64,000 bases of DNA from Lysinibacillus telephonicus (GCF_003966145.1 NZ_RXNR01000011.1:1-64000), one strand, 5' to 3'. Positions 1 to 9,322 are shown, numbered from the stretch's first letter. Program-made: numbers and translations. Notes: generated from the sequence alone by a model not told the origin.

Positions 1-20
1 TTTTTATAATCATTATCGTT

Positions 21-75
21 ACACAAAAAAATTAAACGGCTTAAGCCCTTTAGAATTCCGAGCTCAAGCCGCTTA
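21..75 (-). terminator. Terminator of luxS
   Basis: A 10-bp stem with one mismatch (37-46 against 62-71, arms CGGCTTAAGC and GCTCAAGCCG) is followed on the minus strand by a T-rich run. It lies about 70 nt past the luxS stop. Confidence 0.7.
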
Positions 76-146
76 AAATCTTTTTATTATTTATACTGTC
101 TACTTGACGGGGAGCAGTTCATAATTGGAGACAGTCAAATGTTTGA

Positions 147-614
147 TTAGTCTTCTTTAAAAATTGTTGACCATTCATTGCGTTTTTCGAGCATTTCTTT
201 TGCAAGCTCTTTAGCGCCTTCTAAGCTATGATTTGCAGCCCATCCACACTGAACTTCATTGCAAGCAGGTACTTCTTTTGCATTCAGTACATCTTGAAGA
301 GTTTTTTCCAGAATGGATAAAACATCTTCATAATCATCATGATTGATCATTGTTAAATAAAAGCCAGTTTGGCATCCCATTGGACTCATATCTACTACTT
401 GATCTGTATGATTACGAATATTTTCTGCCATTAAATGTTCAATGGAGTGAAGTGCAGCCATTTCCATATGCTCTTTGTTCGGTTGTTTAAAGCGAACATC
501 ATATTTACGAACAACATCGCCATTTTTTCCTTCTTTAATGCCTGCAAGTCGTACATAAGGTGCAGCAACTTTTGTATGATCTAAGTTGAAACTTTCAACA
601 TTCATTTTTGTCAT
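147..614 (-). CDS. luxS: S-ribosylhomocysteine lyase LuxS
   Basis: LuxS cleaves S-ribosylhomocysteine to homocysteine and the precursor of autoinducer AI-2, in the activated methyl cycle in the cytoplasm. The protein has the metal-binding HxxEH motif (HSIEH, residues 56-60), the SPMGCQTG segment with the catalytic cysteine (about residue 81), and a late cysteine in EVQCGW as the third metal ligand. Its 155 residues match the family. I chose the ATG at 614 because AAGAGG lies 8-9 nt upstream; an in-frame TTG at 635 would add seven residues and has no better site. It appears to be a single gene with its own terminator. Confidence 0.95.
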   Translation of the reverse strand: MTKMNVESFNLDHTKVAAPYVRLAGIKEGKNGDVVRKYDVRFKQPNKEHMEMAALHSIEHLMAENIRNHTDQVVDMSPMGCQTGFYLTMINHDDYEDVLSILEKTLQDVLNAKEVPACNEVQCGWAANHSLEGAKELAKEMLEKRNEWSTIFKED

Positions 615-635
615 TTTATATAACCTCTTTTCCAA

Positions 636-1274
636 TTATTTTTTTCTTGAACGAAGTGCACCAACAATTGCTGGCAACACAGAAACAAAGATAATTAATA
701 AAATTACTGTGGAGAAGTTTTCCTTAACAACGGGGATATTGCCAAAGAAGTATCCTGCAAAAGTACAAATAACTACCCACAATACTCCGCCGATCACATT
801 GTAACTAATGAAGTATCTATAATTCATTCGACTAGCACCCGCAACAAACGGGATAAAGGTTCTGATAAAAGGCATGAAGCGTGCAATTACTATTGTTTTG
901 CCGCCATGCTTATTAAAGAACTTTTGTGCAGCATCCATTCTTTCTTTACTTATAAAACGTCCGATAAACGAATTTGGTGGAATAGATGTTCCAACCTTTT
1001 TACCAATATGATAATTTAGTGTATCGCCTAGTATAGCAGCAGCAATAAAAACAATAATTATTGTAGGCAAATTAAATGCCCCTAAAGCTGCCAGTGCCCC
1101 GCTTGCAAAGAGCAATGAATCCCCTGGCAAGAATGGCATAATGACGACTCCCGTTTCTACAAAGACAATTGAGAAAACAATTCCATATGCCCATATTCCA
1201 AATTGTTGAATAATCTCTACTAAATGCTCGTCAATATGTAGAATGAAGTCTATTAATCCTTGTATAACAGCCAT
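636..1274 (-). CDS. DedA-family membrane protein
   Basis: This is a DedA (SNARE-associated/VTT domain) integral membrane protein of about 212 residues. DedA proteins are needed for membrane homeostasis and several act as lipid flippases. Visible family features are the acidic loop with FLPGDSLLF, the GDTLNYHIGKKVG stretch and the FMPFIRTFIPFVAGASRM segment carrying the conserved arginines, between four to five hydrophobic segments. An in-frame TTG at 1292 is possible, but the ATG at 1274 has a GTGAG-type site about 8 nt upstream. It lies directly upstream of luxS on the same strand with only about 20 nt between them, so the two may be cotranscribed. The paralogue and substrate cannot be told. 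Confidence 0.85.
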   Translation of the reverse strand: MAVIQGLIDFILHIDEHLVEIIQQFGIWAYGIVFSIVFVETGVVIMPFLPGDSLLFASGALAALGAFNLPTIIIVFIAAAILGDTLNYHIGKKVGTSIPPNSFIGRFISKERMDAAQKFFNKHGGKTIVIARFMPFIRTFIPFVAGASRMNYRYFISYNVIGGVLWVVICTFAGYFFGNIPVVKENFSTVILLIIFVSVLPAIVGALRSRKK

Positions 1275-1396
1275 TTGTATACTCACTTTCAATTCAATTT
1301 TCTCTTACCATTTTACAGCCTATACTTGCATATGTCACTTTGAAATTTATTCATCATTTCTTGCTAAATTAATCAATTCCATTAAAATTTAACAGA

Positions 1397-1432
1397 AAAA
1401 AGATGTTCCATTTAAGAAACATCTTTTAATAT
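1397..1432 (-). terminator. Terminator of lcfB
   Basis: AAAGATGTTTC pairs with GAAACATCTTT (RNA sense, minus strand), followed by a T run. It starts directly after the lcfB stop codon. Confidence 0.75.
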
Positions 1433-1433
1433 T

Positions 1434-2987
1434 TTATGATTTAGTTTTTTGTAGTTCTTTTAAGGATCTACGCAAAATTTTCCCTGTTGAATTTTTCGGT
1501 AGCTCATCTAGTATTTCTATAACTTTTGGTACTTTATACTTCACAACATGCTGCGCACAATATTGTCGAAGCTCCTCCTCGGATATACTATTATCTTTTA
1601 ATACAACATAAGCATGAACCGCTTCACCTAAGTTTGGATCAGGGAATCCAACAACAGCTGCTTCGATTACATTAGGATGGGAAAATAAAACTTCTTCCAC
1701 TTCCCTTGGGTAGACATTAAAGCCCCCTACGATAATCATGTCTTTTTTACGATCAACGATAAAGAAGTAGCCCTCTTCATCTTTTTTCGCTAAATCACCT
1801 GTATATAGCCATCCATCTCGTATAGCATTTGCTGTTTCCTCAGGCATTTTATAGTAGCCCTTCATAACATTTGGTCCTCGGACGATTAGTTCCCCAACTT
1901 GTCCTACAGGAACTTCATTTCCATATTCATCGACCACTTTATTTTCAACGTTGGAGATGGATGTGCCGATTGAACCTGCCTTTCGCTCGCGATCAAGCGG
2001 ATTAAAGCAAGTCACTGGAGAAGCCTCTGATAATCCATATCCTTCAGAAACCCTAACCTTAAACTTTTCTTCAAAATCATTAAGCACTTGAACTGGCAGC
2101 GGTGCACCGCCCGATACAGCTAACCGTAAATTTGAGAAGTTTTCAACGTTTCCTTCAAATTGGTAGAGGAAATTATACATTGTAGGTACTCCAGCAAATA
2201 CGGTAGCCTTTTGACTGCCTGCAAGTTCATAAATTTCACTAGGACTAAATCGTGGTGCTAACAAAACTGTTGCCCCTTGAAGCAGTGGTGCGTTGACAAC
2301 TACTGTTAATGCGAACACGTGAAAAACAGGTAATGTCGCAATCACACGGTCATCAGGTGTCATACCTAAAAAATGGCCTACATCCCGGGCATTTGAATAT
2401 AAATTGCGATGGCTAAGCATTGCACCTTTAGGATATCCAGTAGTGCCTGATGTGTATAAAATAACCGCTACATCGTCATCATCCAACTCAACTGGGTCAG
2501 CACTCGAAGTTGCCGAAGCAAGAAGCTGCGAGAAAAGATAGGTTTTTTCTTTTGCCGCAATTGATAACGAATTAAATTTTTCCCCTGTATCTGCTGTTGT
2601 TTCGCATACAATATATGTTTCTACTTGCGGCAATGCTTTTACTCCAATTTCCACAAATGGTAGTAACATATCAAGTGCAATGACAGCTTTTACATCCCCA
2701 TTTCGAATAATATAGGTAACTTCATCTTGCGTATACATAGGATTGATTGGTATTGCGGTCGCACCAATACGCATAGTTGCATACAACGAAATTAAAAAAT
2801 GTGGTGTATTTCCTAATAACAACGCCACATGATCTCCTTTTTCCACCCCTAATCGTTGTAGTGCATAAGCAAATTGGCTGACCTTTTGCTCAAACTCACC
2901 GTATGTAGTATCACTACCTAAAAAATGATATGCACGTCTTGCTGGCTGTTCCAATGCTGTTTGTCGAACTCGTTCAACTATATTCAA
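1434..2987 (-). CDS. lcfB: Long-chain fatty acid-CoA ligase LcfB
   Basis: This enzyme activates fatty acids to acyl-CoA through an acyl-AMP intermediate, feeding beta-oxidation. It carries the AMP-binding P-loop YTSGTTGYPKGAM, the GYGLSEASPV motif, the YTGDLAKKDEEGYF motif and a C-terminal lysine in PKNSTGKILRR. It resembles B. subtilis LcfB/YhfL along its whole length. Upstream in-frame ATGs (3008, 2996) sit too close to or before the AAGGGGG site. The TTG at 2987 lies 9 nt after that site and matches the family N-terminus, giving 517 residues. A FadR-like operator lies 69-86 nt upstream, so repression relieved by acyl-CoA is likely. Confidence 0.92.
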   Translation of the reverse strand: MNIVERVRQTALEQPARRAYHFLGSDTTYGEFEQKVSQFAYALQRLGVEKGDHVALLLGNTPHFLISLYATMRIGATAIPINPMYTQDEVTYIIRNGDVKAVIALDMLLPFVEIGVKALPQVETYIVCETTADTGEKFNSLSIAAKEKTYLFSQLLASATSSADPVELDDDDVAVILYTSGTTGYPKGAMLSHRNLYSNARDVGHFLGMTPDDRVIATLPVFHVFALTVVVNAPLLQGATVLLAPRFSPSEIYELAGSQKATVFAGVPTMYNFLYQFEGNVENFSNLRLAVSGGAPLPVQVLNDFEEKFKVRVSEGYGLSEASPVTCFNPLDRERKAGSIGTSISNVENKVVDEYGNEVPVGQVGELIVRGPNVMKGYYKMPEETANAIRDGWLYTGDLAKKDEEGYFFIVDRKKDMIIVGGFNVYPREVEEVLFSHPNVIEAAVVGFPDPNLGEAVHAYVVLKDNSISEEELRQYCAQHVVKYKVPKVIEILDELPKNSTGKILRRSLKELQKTKS

Positions 2988-3055
2988 AACACCCATCCCC
3001 CTTTGCATTTCACTTCAAAAAACCTAGAATTTATATCCAGTAAAATTGAAGTGAA

Positions 3056-3073
3056 GAAATGAATAATCATTCA
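3056..3073. promoter_or_regulatory. FadR-like operator upstream of lcfB
   Basis: GAAATGA-ATAA-TCATTCA fits the B. subtilis FadR pattern TGAATGA-nTAn-TCATTCA, with 5 of 7 matches in the left arm and 7 of 7 in the right arm. The position in front of an acyl-CoA ligase supports it. Recognition by an actual FadR here is inferred. Confidence 0.65.
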
Positions 3074-3183
3074 TTTTCTAAATATTATAAATTAAGTATA
3101 TTAATAAAACAATGAAATTTTGTAATTCATTACACATTTTCCTTAGAAAACGATATATTATTCTGCAAATAACTTTATTTCTG

Positions 3184-5115
3184 TCAGTCTCGTACGTGAG
3201 CAATATAACGCCATCTTATTAAGTAAAAATAGGTTACTTGTATAGCAATTAAGAAACCAAATGCAAGAACAAGTTCTTTTACAATAGAGATGTTGGCGAT
3301 GTTTTCTAATATATTTTGAAGAGCAATAAAAGCAAATAAACTATGAATTAGCGCAACTCCCCAAGGCAGGAAAAATTGGGGAAATAAATATTTTGTTACA
3401 AGCTTCTTTAGCTCACCATCAGAAATTCCCATACGTTTCAATACATCAAATTTTCTCTTCTCTGAATCGAGATTTGTGTGCAATTTAAAATAAATAAAGC
3501 TTCCAGCTGCGAGCAAGAATACCGCAGCAACTAATAACCCTACTAAAGTAAATAAGGAATATGCTGATAATAAATAAGAATAATTCAGACCTGCATTTTC
3601 AAAATAATAAGGCAGTAAATAATCATCTTTTAAATATTCCTGTGCAACCTTTTGCTGAATTGGCAACCCAATTTCCTTTGTTTCAATCCATTGTGGAATA
3701 TCAAATGTAAATAAATGATATCCTGGCTCAAATTCAGGAAAACCATTGTATGGATGTATGAGTTTTTTAAAGTCCTCATCGCTAATGATAATAGAATTTA
3801 AGCCAACGATAGAACTAGGGAAAATTAACTTTGGATAAACTTGGTCAATCTTTATGGATACATTATTTTCTAGTAAAACAGTGTGAACAACTTTCTCTGA
3901 CAAGTCATTTATTGCATCCTCAGAGTACGGTATGAACATTCCTTGCCCCTGTGATAAACGAACCATTGGGTAGCCATAAGAAAACAATAAATTATTAACA
4001 TCAGATTCCTTAAATACTTCCACACCATAACCTGTAGTTGATGATGTCTGTTTTAGTACTGTAAAGCTTGTTAAATGATAGGATAATCCCTTTTCCTCTA
4101 ATTCTGAAACAATTGAAGCTATATGTTCATCCTCATATGGGTTATTAATATGCCCTTTATAAATTAACCCTAATGGATTTAATGTATCGTATTGTGAAGT
4201 ATAAGAAGAAAGAGCTGCAAGCAGCCCAACAGATAAAAATGCCAGCGTTGATACTAAAGTTACAACAAAAAACATTTTCCCATTGTTTTTTAAAATAAAA
4301 GTTTGTTCTGCTATCGGCAACATTCTAGATTTTTTCCAGTAAACTTGTTTCTTATTTTTAACTCGATCGACAATAAATTGTGCAGTATCAGAAAAAAAGT
4401 AGTATGTACCAATCGTTATTAAAATCGGGATAAACATCGTAAATGTAAAAAGAGTCGTTCTCGTAGTAAGCAAAGCTAAAATATAACCGACCATAATAAA
4501 TACAATCCCGATTATAGCTTTTCGTTTCATATACAATACATTGACATGAACATTTTTCGACCCCGTCATTAAATCGATAATTTTTCTTTCAGGTGCGAAA
4601 TGTACGCTGAATAAAGAAATAAAAATAAATGCACTTAAATAGACCGCAATGGTTAGAACAAATGGTTCCCATGAGAAATACAACGGCAGGTCATCCAACA
4701 TTAATATTTCGCGAACAATCATAAAGAAAAATTTCGAAAATGCATAGCCAAATAAAATCCCAAACATAATTGAGATTGTTCCGATTATAATGGTTTCTAA
4801 AAAAACAAGCTTACTAAGCTGTCTTCTCTCCATTCCAAGATGAAGCAAAATCGCAAACTCTCTTGTACGTGCTTCTAAAAATGCTTTCATCGAATAAAAG
4901 ATGAAAAACCACGAAAATAATACTAATATAATTTCAGCAATGACCATCCAAAAAATTGGTACAGTTCCTAGAAAACCATTCTCAATTTTCGGGTGAAATA
5001 CCAACATTGAATAGATAAAGAACACAAATACTGAAAAGAAGCTTGCCATGAAAAAAGCAGCGTATATTCGGATGTTTCGGACGACGTTACGGTAAGCGAA
5101 TTGATGAAAGGTCAC
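3184..5115 (-). CDS. Bce-type ABC transporter permease
   Basis: This 643-residue FtsX-like permease has the BceB/YxdM architecture: one N-terminal membrane segment, a group of segments up to about residue 310, a large extracytoplasmic loop (about 310-520) and three C-terminal segments. In such systems the permease senses a peptide antibiotic or its lipid II-cycle complex in the membrane and frees the target. The start is a GTG at 5115, 8 nt after GAGGAGG. The gene overlaps the end of the ATPase gene by 29 nt, implying translational coupling. It completes a four-gene resistance module with the two-component system just upstream. The drug specificity cannot be read from the sequence. Confidence 0.88.
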   Translation of the reverse strand: MTFHQFAYRNVVRNIRIYAAFFMASFFSVFVFFIYSMLVFHPKIENGFLGTVPIFWMVIAEIILVLFSWFFIFYSMKAFLEARTREFAILLHLGMERRQLSKLVFLETIIIGTISIMFGILFGYAFSKFFFMIVREILMLDDLPLYFSWEPFVLTIAVYLSAFIFISLFSVHFAPERKIIDLMTGSKNVHVNVLYMKRKAIIGIVFIMVGYILALLTTRTTLFTFTMFIPILITIGTYYFFSDTAQFIVDRVKNKKQVYWKKSRMLPIAEQTFILKNNGKMFFVVTLVSTLAFLSVGLLAALSSYTSQYDTLNPLGLIYKGHINNPYEDEHIASIVSELEEKGLSYHLTSFTVLKQTSSTTGYGVEVFKESDVNNLLFSYGYPMVRLSQGQGMFIPYSEDAINDLSEKVVHTVLLENNVSIKIDQVYPKLIFPSSIVGLNSIIISDEDFKKLIHPYNGFPEFEPGYHLFTFDIPQWIETKEIGLPIQQKVAQEYLKDDYLLPYYFENAGLNYSYLLSAYSLFTLVGLLVAAVFLLAAGSFIYFKLHTNLDSEKRKFDVLKRMGISDGELKKLVTKYLFPQFFLPWGVALIHSLFAFIALQNILENIANISIVKELVLAFGFLIAIQVTYFYLIRWRYIAHVRD

Positions 5116-5863
5116 CTACTTTTCCTCCTCCTAATAAGCTAAGTACATTCAGTATGCGTTGGAAAAATGTTTGGCGTCTGTCATCGCGATAAATTTCATT
5201 GAAGAACTCTCCATCTTTTATAAACAAAACACGGTCACAGTAACTTGCAGCAATCGGGTCGTGAGTTACCATCAAAATGGTAGCCTGTTTCTCTTTATTA
5301 ATTTTGCTTAATAATTCGAGAACTTCCCGAGAATTGTTTGAATCTAAGTTACCTGTAGGCTCGTCTGCTAATATAATAGTTGGCTCGTGAATCAAAGCTC
5401 TTGCAATAGCTACTCTTTGGGCTTGACCACCTGAGATTTCATTAGGTCTCTTATAAAGAAATGACTTTAAATCAAGTCTGTTCACAAGTGATTGTAATCT
5501 TTCTTCCATTACTTGAACTGGTTTTTGGTCTAACGTTAAAGGGAGGACGATATTTTCCTCGACTGTCAGCATCGGTAACAGATTAAAATCTTGAAACACA
5601 AAGCCCAGCTCACGTCTTCTAAAATAAGCAAGCTCGGTATTATTTAAGTTTAGAGGCTTTATATCATTGAATATAATTTCACCTGATGTTGGTTTATCGA
5701 TTGTAGAAATTAAATTCAATAATGTTGTTTTCCCGCTTCCTGAAGGTCCCATAATAGCTAAAAATTCGCCCTTTTCAACATCGAAAGTAAGTTGATTAAT
5801 GGCTCTATTCGTCACTTTTCCCTCATATACCTTGGTGACATCTCTCACTTGTAATATTGACAT
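5087..5863 (-). CDS. Bce-type ABC transporter ATP-binding protein
   Basis: This cytoplasmic ATPase powers the permease encoded next. It has Walker A (GPSGSGKTT), the Q-loop region, the signature SGGQAQRVAIARAL, Walker B (ILADEPTGNLD) and the switch histidine in MVTHD, in a 258-residue chain of usual family size. The start ATG at 5863 follows GAGGGAG. The 82-nt gap to the histidine kinase gene holds a TTGACA-like element, consistent with a separate, response-regulator-driven promoter for the transporter pair as in bceAB. Confidence 0.92.
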   Translation of the reverse strand: MSILQVRDVTKVYEGKVTNRAINQLTFDVEKGEFLAIMGPSGSGKTTLLNLISTIDKPTSGEIIFNDIKPLNLNNTELAYFRRRELGFVFQDFNLLPMLTVEENIVLPLTLDQKPVQVMEERLQSLVNRLDLKSFLYKRPNEISGGQAQRVAIARALIHEPTIILADEPTGNLDSNNSREVLELLSKINKEKQATILMVTHDPIAASYCDRVLFIKDGEFFNEIYRDDRRQTFFQRILNVLSLLGGGKVGDLSSIRLP

Positions 5864-5945
5864 TAGTGCTCCCTCTTTTTTTAATCAATTTACTTTAGTC
5901 AAATTGTACCCTTGAATTTTTATAGAACTATCCTTTTTAACCGTG

Positions 5946-6923
5946 TCAAAACGTTAGTGTAATCGTCGTTCCAACTCCAACTTCAGAATCAATTTCCAGC
6001 TTATGACCCAGCTTTTCACATATCTCGTTTGCTAAATATAAACCCATCCCAGTAGACTCTCCAGTTTTACGACCATTTTCTCCTGTGAAAAATGGTTTTG
6101 TCACTCGAATTAAATCTGATTTTGGAATACCTATTCCTTCATCTTTAATCAATAGCTGCACATTTGATTCATTTTTAATTGCTGAAACAATAATACGCTT
6201 GTTCTGTTCAAATGTGTATTTAACGGCATTGGTAATAAACTGCCCTATAACAAATTTCAACCATTTTGAATCGGTAGTAATTGTAATCGTTTCATCAATT
6301 TGCATTTCAGGAAAGACACGATTTGTAATAAATAAACGTTTATTTTCGTTTATTGTTGCGCTGACTATTTCCTTTAACTTTACTTGCTCAACCTGCATAT
6401 CTTCTTCAAATTTTTCTAATCTTGCGTTCATTAACACCATTTCTAATCCTTTTTTCAAACGATCCACTTCTTCTTGAACACTTTTTTTATCAAGATTACC
6501 CTCTTCTTGCAATAATAATTCCAGTACCGAAATAGGTGTTTTCATTTGGTGGATCCATTGGTTCAAAAATTTCTCTTGTCTATTTTGGATAGCATATAAT
6601 GTTTGAACTTCGTGTTGATATACGCGGTATAATTCATGCAAGTATTGCTCTGTTTGCATATATTCAATGGTCTTAGCATTTTTCTGCAATGCATCTTCCA
6701 TTGTAGTAGGAAGATGGGTAATTTTTTTCAAATAGCTTTGACGCAAATAATAACGCACCCCTAAAAAGGACGTCATTAAAACTATGCTAATAGTTATAGA
6801 GTATATTGCAGTATCAACATTTCGAAATCCGTCTAACCAGTATAAGGATAAGATAAAAATGACAATTATTAATTCAAAAATGATAAATGAAAAATGTTCC
6901 TTAATAAACAATTTAAGTCCCAT
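5946..6923 (-). CDS. Intramembrane-sensing histidine kinase, BceS type
   Basis: The 325-residue kinase begins with two membrane helices (about 9-60) separated by only a few external residues and lacks a sensor domain. This is typical of BceS-like kinases that take their signal from the ABC transporter. The phosphoacceptor histidine lies in FLNQWIHQMKTPISVLE, followed by an ATPase domain with N box (FITNAVKYT), G1 (DEGIGIP) and G2 (GESTGMGLYL). Its ATG shares one base with the response regulator stop (TAATG), with CGGAGG upstream, so the two are coupled. Confidence 0.9.
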   Translation of the reverse strand: MGLKLFIKEHFSFIIFELIIVIFILSLYWLDGFRNVDTAIYSITISIVLMTSFLGVRYYLRQSYLKKITHLPTTMEDALQKNAKTIEYMQTEQYLHELYRVYQHEVQTLYAIQNRQEKFLNQWIHQMKTPISVLELLLQEEGNLDKKSVQEEVDRLKKGLEMVLMNARLEKFEEDMQVEQVKLKEIVSATINENKRLFITNRVFPEMQIDETITITTDSKWLKFVIGQFITNAVKYTFEQNKRIIVSAIKNESNVQLLIKDEGIGIPKSDLIRVTKPFFTGENGRKTGESTGMGLYLANEICEKLGHKLEIDSEVGVGTTITLTF

Positions 6924-7627
6924 TACATTTCCTCCGAGTTTAAAACAAACCGATATCCGGCACCGCGCACTGTTTCAATGATTGAAAGCACCCCATAATC
7001 CGCAAGCTTTTTTCGAACACGTGTCATATTTACATTTAGTGTATTTTCATCTACAAATGCTTGGTCATCCCAAAGCTCCTCCAACAGCTTTTCTCTAGAA
7101 ACAACTTTTGGGGATTGTCCCATTAGTAAATCTAAAATGATGCATTCTTTTTTCTGCAACGGAATCTCAACATCTTTTAAATGAAGCTCCATTCTCTCTA
7201 AATACAATGTTAGTTGTCCAAGCTGAATCGTTCGTTCTTCATGTCTAGTCGAATACTCACCATATGTTCTGCGTAAATGACTTTTAATTTTTGCTAGAAC
7301 AATTTCATAATTAAATGGTTTTGTAATAAAATCATCTCCACCATTTTCTAGAGCAAATATTTGATCCATTTCACCTGAACGCGCAGAGATGAATATTATT
7401 GGACATTTTGTATGCTGCCTTAATTGGCGGCACCAGTAGTAGCCATCATAAGAAGGTAAATTTATATCAAGCAACACGATATGAGGTGCAAAGGCAAGGC
7501 ATTCCTCAACGATTTCTTCAAAGTTTTGCACAATTTCTACTTCGTATTGATATTTTCTTAATGTATCTGCTAAAAGTGAGGCGATTTTTATATCATCCTC
7601 AACGATAAATATTCGATGATTTTCCAT
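6923..7627 (-). CDS. OmpR-family response regulator, BceR type
   Basis: A receiver domain (phosphoacceptor Asp in VLLDINLPS, switch lysine in FITKPFNYE) is joined to a winged-helix DNA-binding domain ending RGAGYRFVL. It most likely activates the downstream transporter genes in response to a cell-wall-active peptide. Two in-frame starts exist. The ATG at 7627 lies 7 nt after GGGGG and is preferred over the one at 7633. It is the first gene of the kinase-transporter module. Confidence 0.9.
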   Translation of the reverse strand: MENHRIFIVEDDIKIASLLADTLRKYQYEVEIVQNFEEIVEECLAFAPHIVLLDINLPSYDGYYWCRQLRQHTKCPIIFISARSGEMDQIFALENGGDDFITKPFNYEIVLAKIKSHLRRTYGEYSTRHEERTIQLGQLTLYLERMELHLKDVEIPLQKKECIILDLLMGQSPKVVSREKLLEELWDDQAFVDENTLNVNMTRVRKKLADYGVLSIIETVRGAGYRFVLNSEEM

Positions 7628-7675
7628 AATCATTCCCCCGATATTTTTTGGAAGGTGTTATTCTTTCATTTTATC

Positions 7676-7706
7676 AAAAAAGAACCATCTCATAAAAGAT
7701 GGTCCC
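7676..7706 (-). terminator. Terminator between lplJ and the Bce module
   Basis: ACCATCT pairs with AGATGGT around a 6-nt loop, followed on the minus strand by TTCTTTTTT. It lies about 120 nt past lplJ and just before the response regulator gene. Confidence 0.65.
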
Positions 7707-7825
7707 TTAGAATGTAAACTAATTGTCATTCGTGCTTGTCCAGCTGTTATATAATCTTTGATACATAATGAATGGTACTTGCTTTCTAATGGAAATCAAC
7801 AACTTCAGAAACGCACTAATATAGC

Positions 7826-8818
7826 TTAGTAAATCAACTGTAAAAATTCTTCTTTTGTTACGCCGCCGAAGTAGTGGGGGATATCGATTGCTTCAAGGGC
7901 TGCTGCAATATTTCCACGGTCGTATTTAGTGCCGACTAGTAATTTTTCAATCTCTTTTACGTCCCCAACACCAAAGAAATCTCCGAAAATTGTTGCTTCT
8001 TCAATAATTCCCTTATTTACTTCTAAACGAATATCTATATTACCTGAAGGGAAACGATGTGTTTTTTGAATGTTGAAACGTGGTGATTTTCCATAATTCC
8101 ATTCCCATGTTTGATAACGTTCTTTTGAAATTTGATTGATTTTTTCCCAATCCTCTTCTGTCAACTCGTAATATTGAATGTTTTCTTCGCCGCCGAATAT
8201 TGATTTTAAAATTTCCATTCGGAATTGTTCTACTGTCATCGGTTCTTTTATAAAATCTGAAATATTGCCTACTCGTGAGCGAACTGATTTAATGCCTTTT
8301 GATTCAATTTTATCTTTTTTTACTTTTAACGCATTTGCGACAGCATCAATATCAGTTTTAAACATTAATGTTCCGTGGCTAAACATACGCCCCTTTGTAG
8401 CATACTGCGCATTTCCTGATACTTTGCGTCCTTCTGCTAAAATATCATTTCTCCCTGACAGCTCTGCGTTAACGCCTAAATTAGCTAAGGCATTAACAAC
8501 TGGCTGCGTAAACTTTTTATAATTGTGGAAGCTGTTTCCGTCATCTTTTGTTAAGAAACTAAAATTCAAATTATTTAAGTCATGGTAAACAGCACCACCC
8601 CCTGATAAACGTCTAACGACAATAATATTGTTCTCTTCTACATAATCTGTGTTAATTTCTTCGATTGTGTTTTGATTTTTTCCAATGATAATGGACGGCT
8701 GATTGATATAGAACAGTAAATAGTCATCTTTTTCAATATCCATATTTCTTAATATATACTCTTCTATTGCTAGGTTGATTCGTGGATCTGTAATGCCCTT
8801 ATTATCTATAAAATACAT
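7826..8818 (-). CDS. lplJ: Lipoate-protein ligase LplJ
   Basis: LplJ activates free lipoate with ATP and transfers it to lipoyl domains of 2-oxoacid dehydrogenases and GcvH. The signature VVRRLSGGGAVYHD is present, followed by the lysine-bearing GRKVSGNAQY and FSHGTLMF segments; the C-terminal accessory domain is complete. The sequence aligns along its full length with B. subtilis LplJ. The GTG (8827) and ATG (8824) upstream lie within or against the AGAAGGAG site. The ATG at 8818 is 8 nt downstream of it and matches the family start. Divergent yhfH is the same neighbour as in B. subtilis. Confidence 0.94.
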   Translation of the reverse strand: MYFIDNKGITDPRINLAIEEYILRNMDIEKDDYLLFYINQPSIIIGKNQNTIEEINTDYVEENNIIVVRRLSGGGAVYHDLNNLNFSFLTKDDGNSFHNYKKFTQPVVNALANLGVNAELSGRNDILAEGRKVSGNAQYATKGRMFSHGTLMFKTDIDAVANALKVKKDKIESKGIKSVRSRVGNISDFIKEPMTVEQFRMEILKSIFGGEENIQYYELTEEDWEKINQISKERYQTWEWNYGKSPRFNIQKTHRFPSGNIDIRLEVNKGIIEEATIFGDFFGVGDVKEIEKLLVGTKYDRGNIAAALEAIDIPHYFGGVTKEEFLQLIY

Positions 8819-8890
8819 GTTCATCACTCCTTCTAAGCTACATTTATTTATTTTACACGAAAATGTAATTTATGTGTTGACGAATGCAAA

Positions 8891-8933
8891 CTGTTATAAT
8901 ACAATTAAAAATATCAAAACAGTATTATAACAG
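8891..8933. promoter_or_regulatory. 12-bp inverted repeat between lplJ and yhfH
   Basis: CTGTTATAATAC (8891-8902) and GTATTATAACAG (8922-8933) are exact inverted copies 19 nt apart. Each arm contains TATAAT, one on each strand, so the repeat may combine -10 boxes of face-to-face promoters or act as an operator. Confidence 0.45.
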
Positions 8934-8958
8934 ATTGTCCAAAAGGAGGGACTTACGC

Positions 8959-9084
8959 ATGTTAGAAAGTGTTGTAGAATTTTTCAAAAACTTGCCTGAT
9001 AAAGTTTGTGTTCAGTGTGGAGAAAAAATCGAAGAACAAAGTGAATGCTACAGCAGTACTTGTGATAAATGTAACTCTTTATAA
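8959..9084 (+). CDS. yhfH: YhfH-family small zinc-ribbon-like protein
   Basis: A 41-residue protein with two CxxC pairs, CVQC and CDKC, consistent with a tiny zinc-binding fold. Length, the N-terminal pattern (hydrophobic plus FFKNLPDK) and position beside lplJ match the YhfH family, whose function is unknown. The ATG at 8959 lies 8-9 nt after AAAAGGAGGG, an unusually strong site, so high translation is expected. Confidence 0.75.
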   Translation: MLESVVEFFKNLPDKVCVQCGEKIEEQSECYSSTCDKCNSL

Positions 9085-9289
9085 ACAATCACTATATTAT
9101 TGACAATCTGTATAGGGGACCTAATTTCAAGAGATGAACCTATAAGTAAATAGCTTACACAAAAAGAAAAGCGTAATTGTCCTACTACTTCGCTGCGTTG
9201 TCGTCGCAAAAGGGTTATGCTCAAGCCCTAATCGACGAGAGGAGCCCGCGTCCTCGATGGGCTGTATGGCTTGCGCTAAAAAAATTAAA
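9085..9289. other. GC-rich gene-free stretch
   Basis: This intergenic stretch includes a block (about 9165-9270) clearly richer in G+C than its surroundings. It has short complementary segments such as AAAAGCGTAA at one end and GCGCTAAA at the other. I find no convincing reading frame. It looks like a decayed intergenic repeat. Confidence 0.35.
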
Positions 9290-9322
9290 CCCTCAAAGCT
9301 CGCTCAAGCTTTGAGGGTTTTC
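9278..9322 (-). terminator. Terminator of the YncE/two-component operon
   Basis: CCCTCAAAGCT pairs with AGCTTTGAGGG around a 5- to 6-nt loop (9290-9317). The minus-strand side continues into a T-rich run. Confidence 0.8.

Noticed and set aside
615-635. TTG start extending luxS upstream
   Set aside because: The AAGAGG ribosome site would fall inside the gene; the ATG at 614 is better placed and matches the family.
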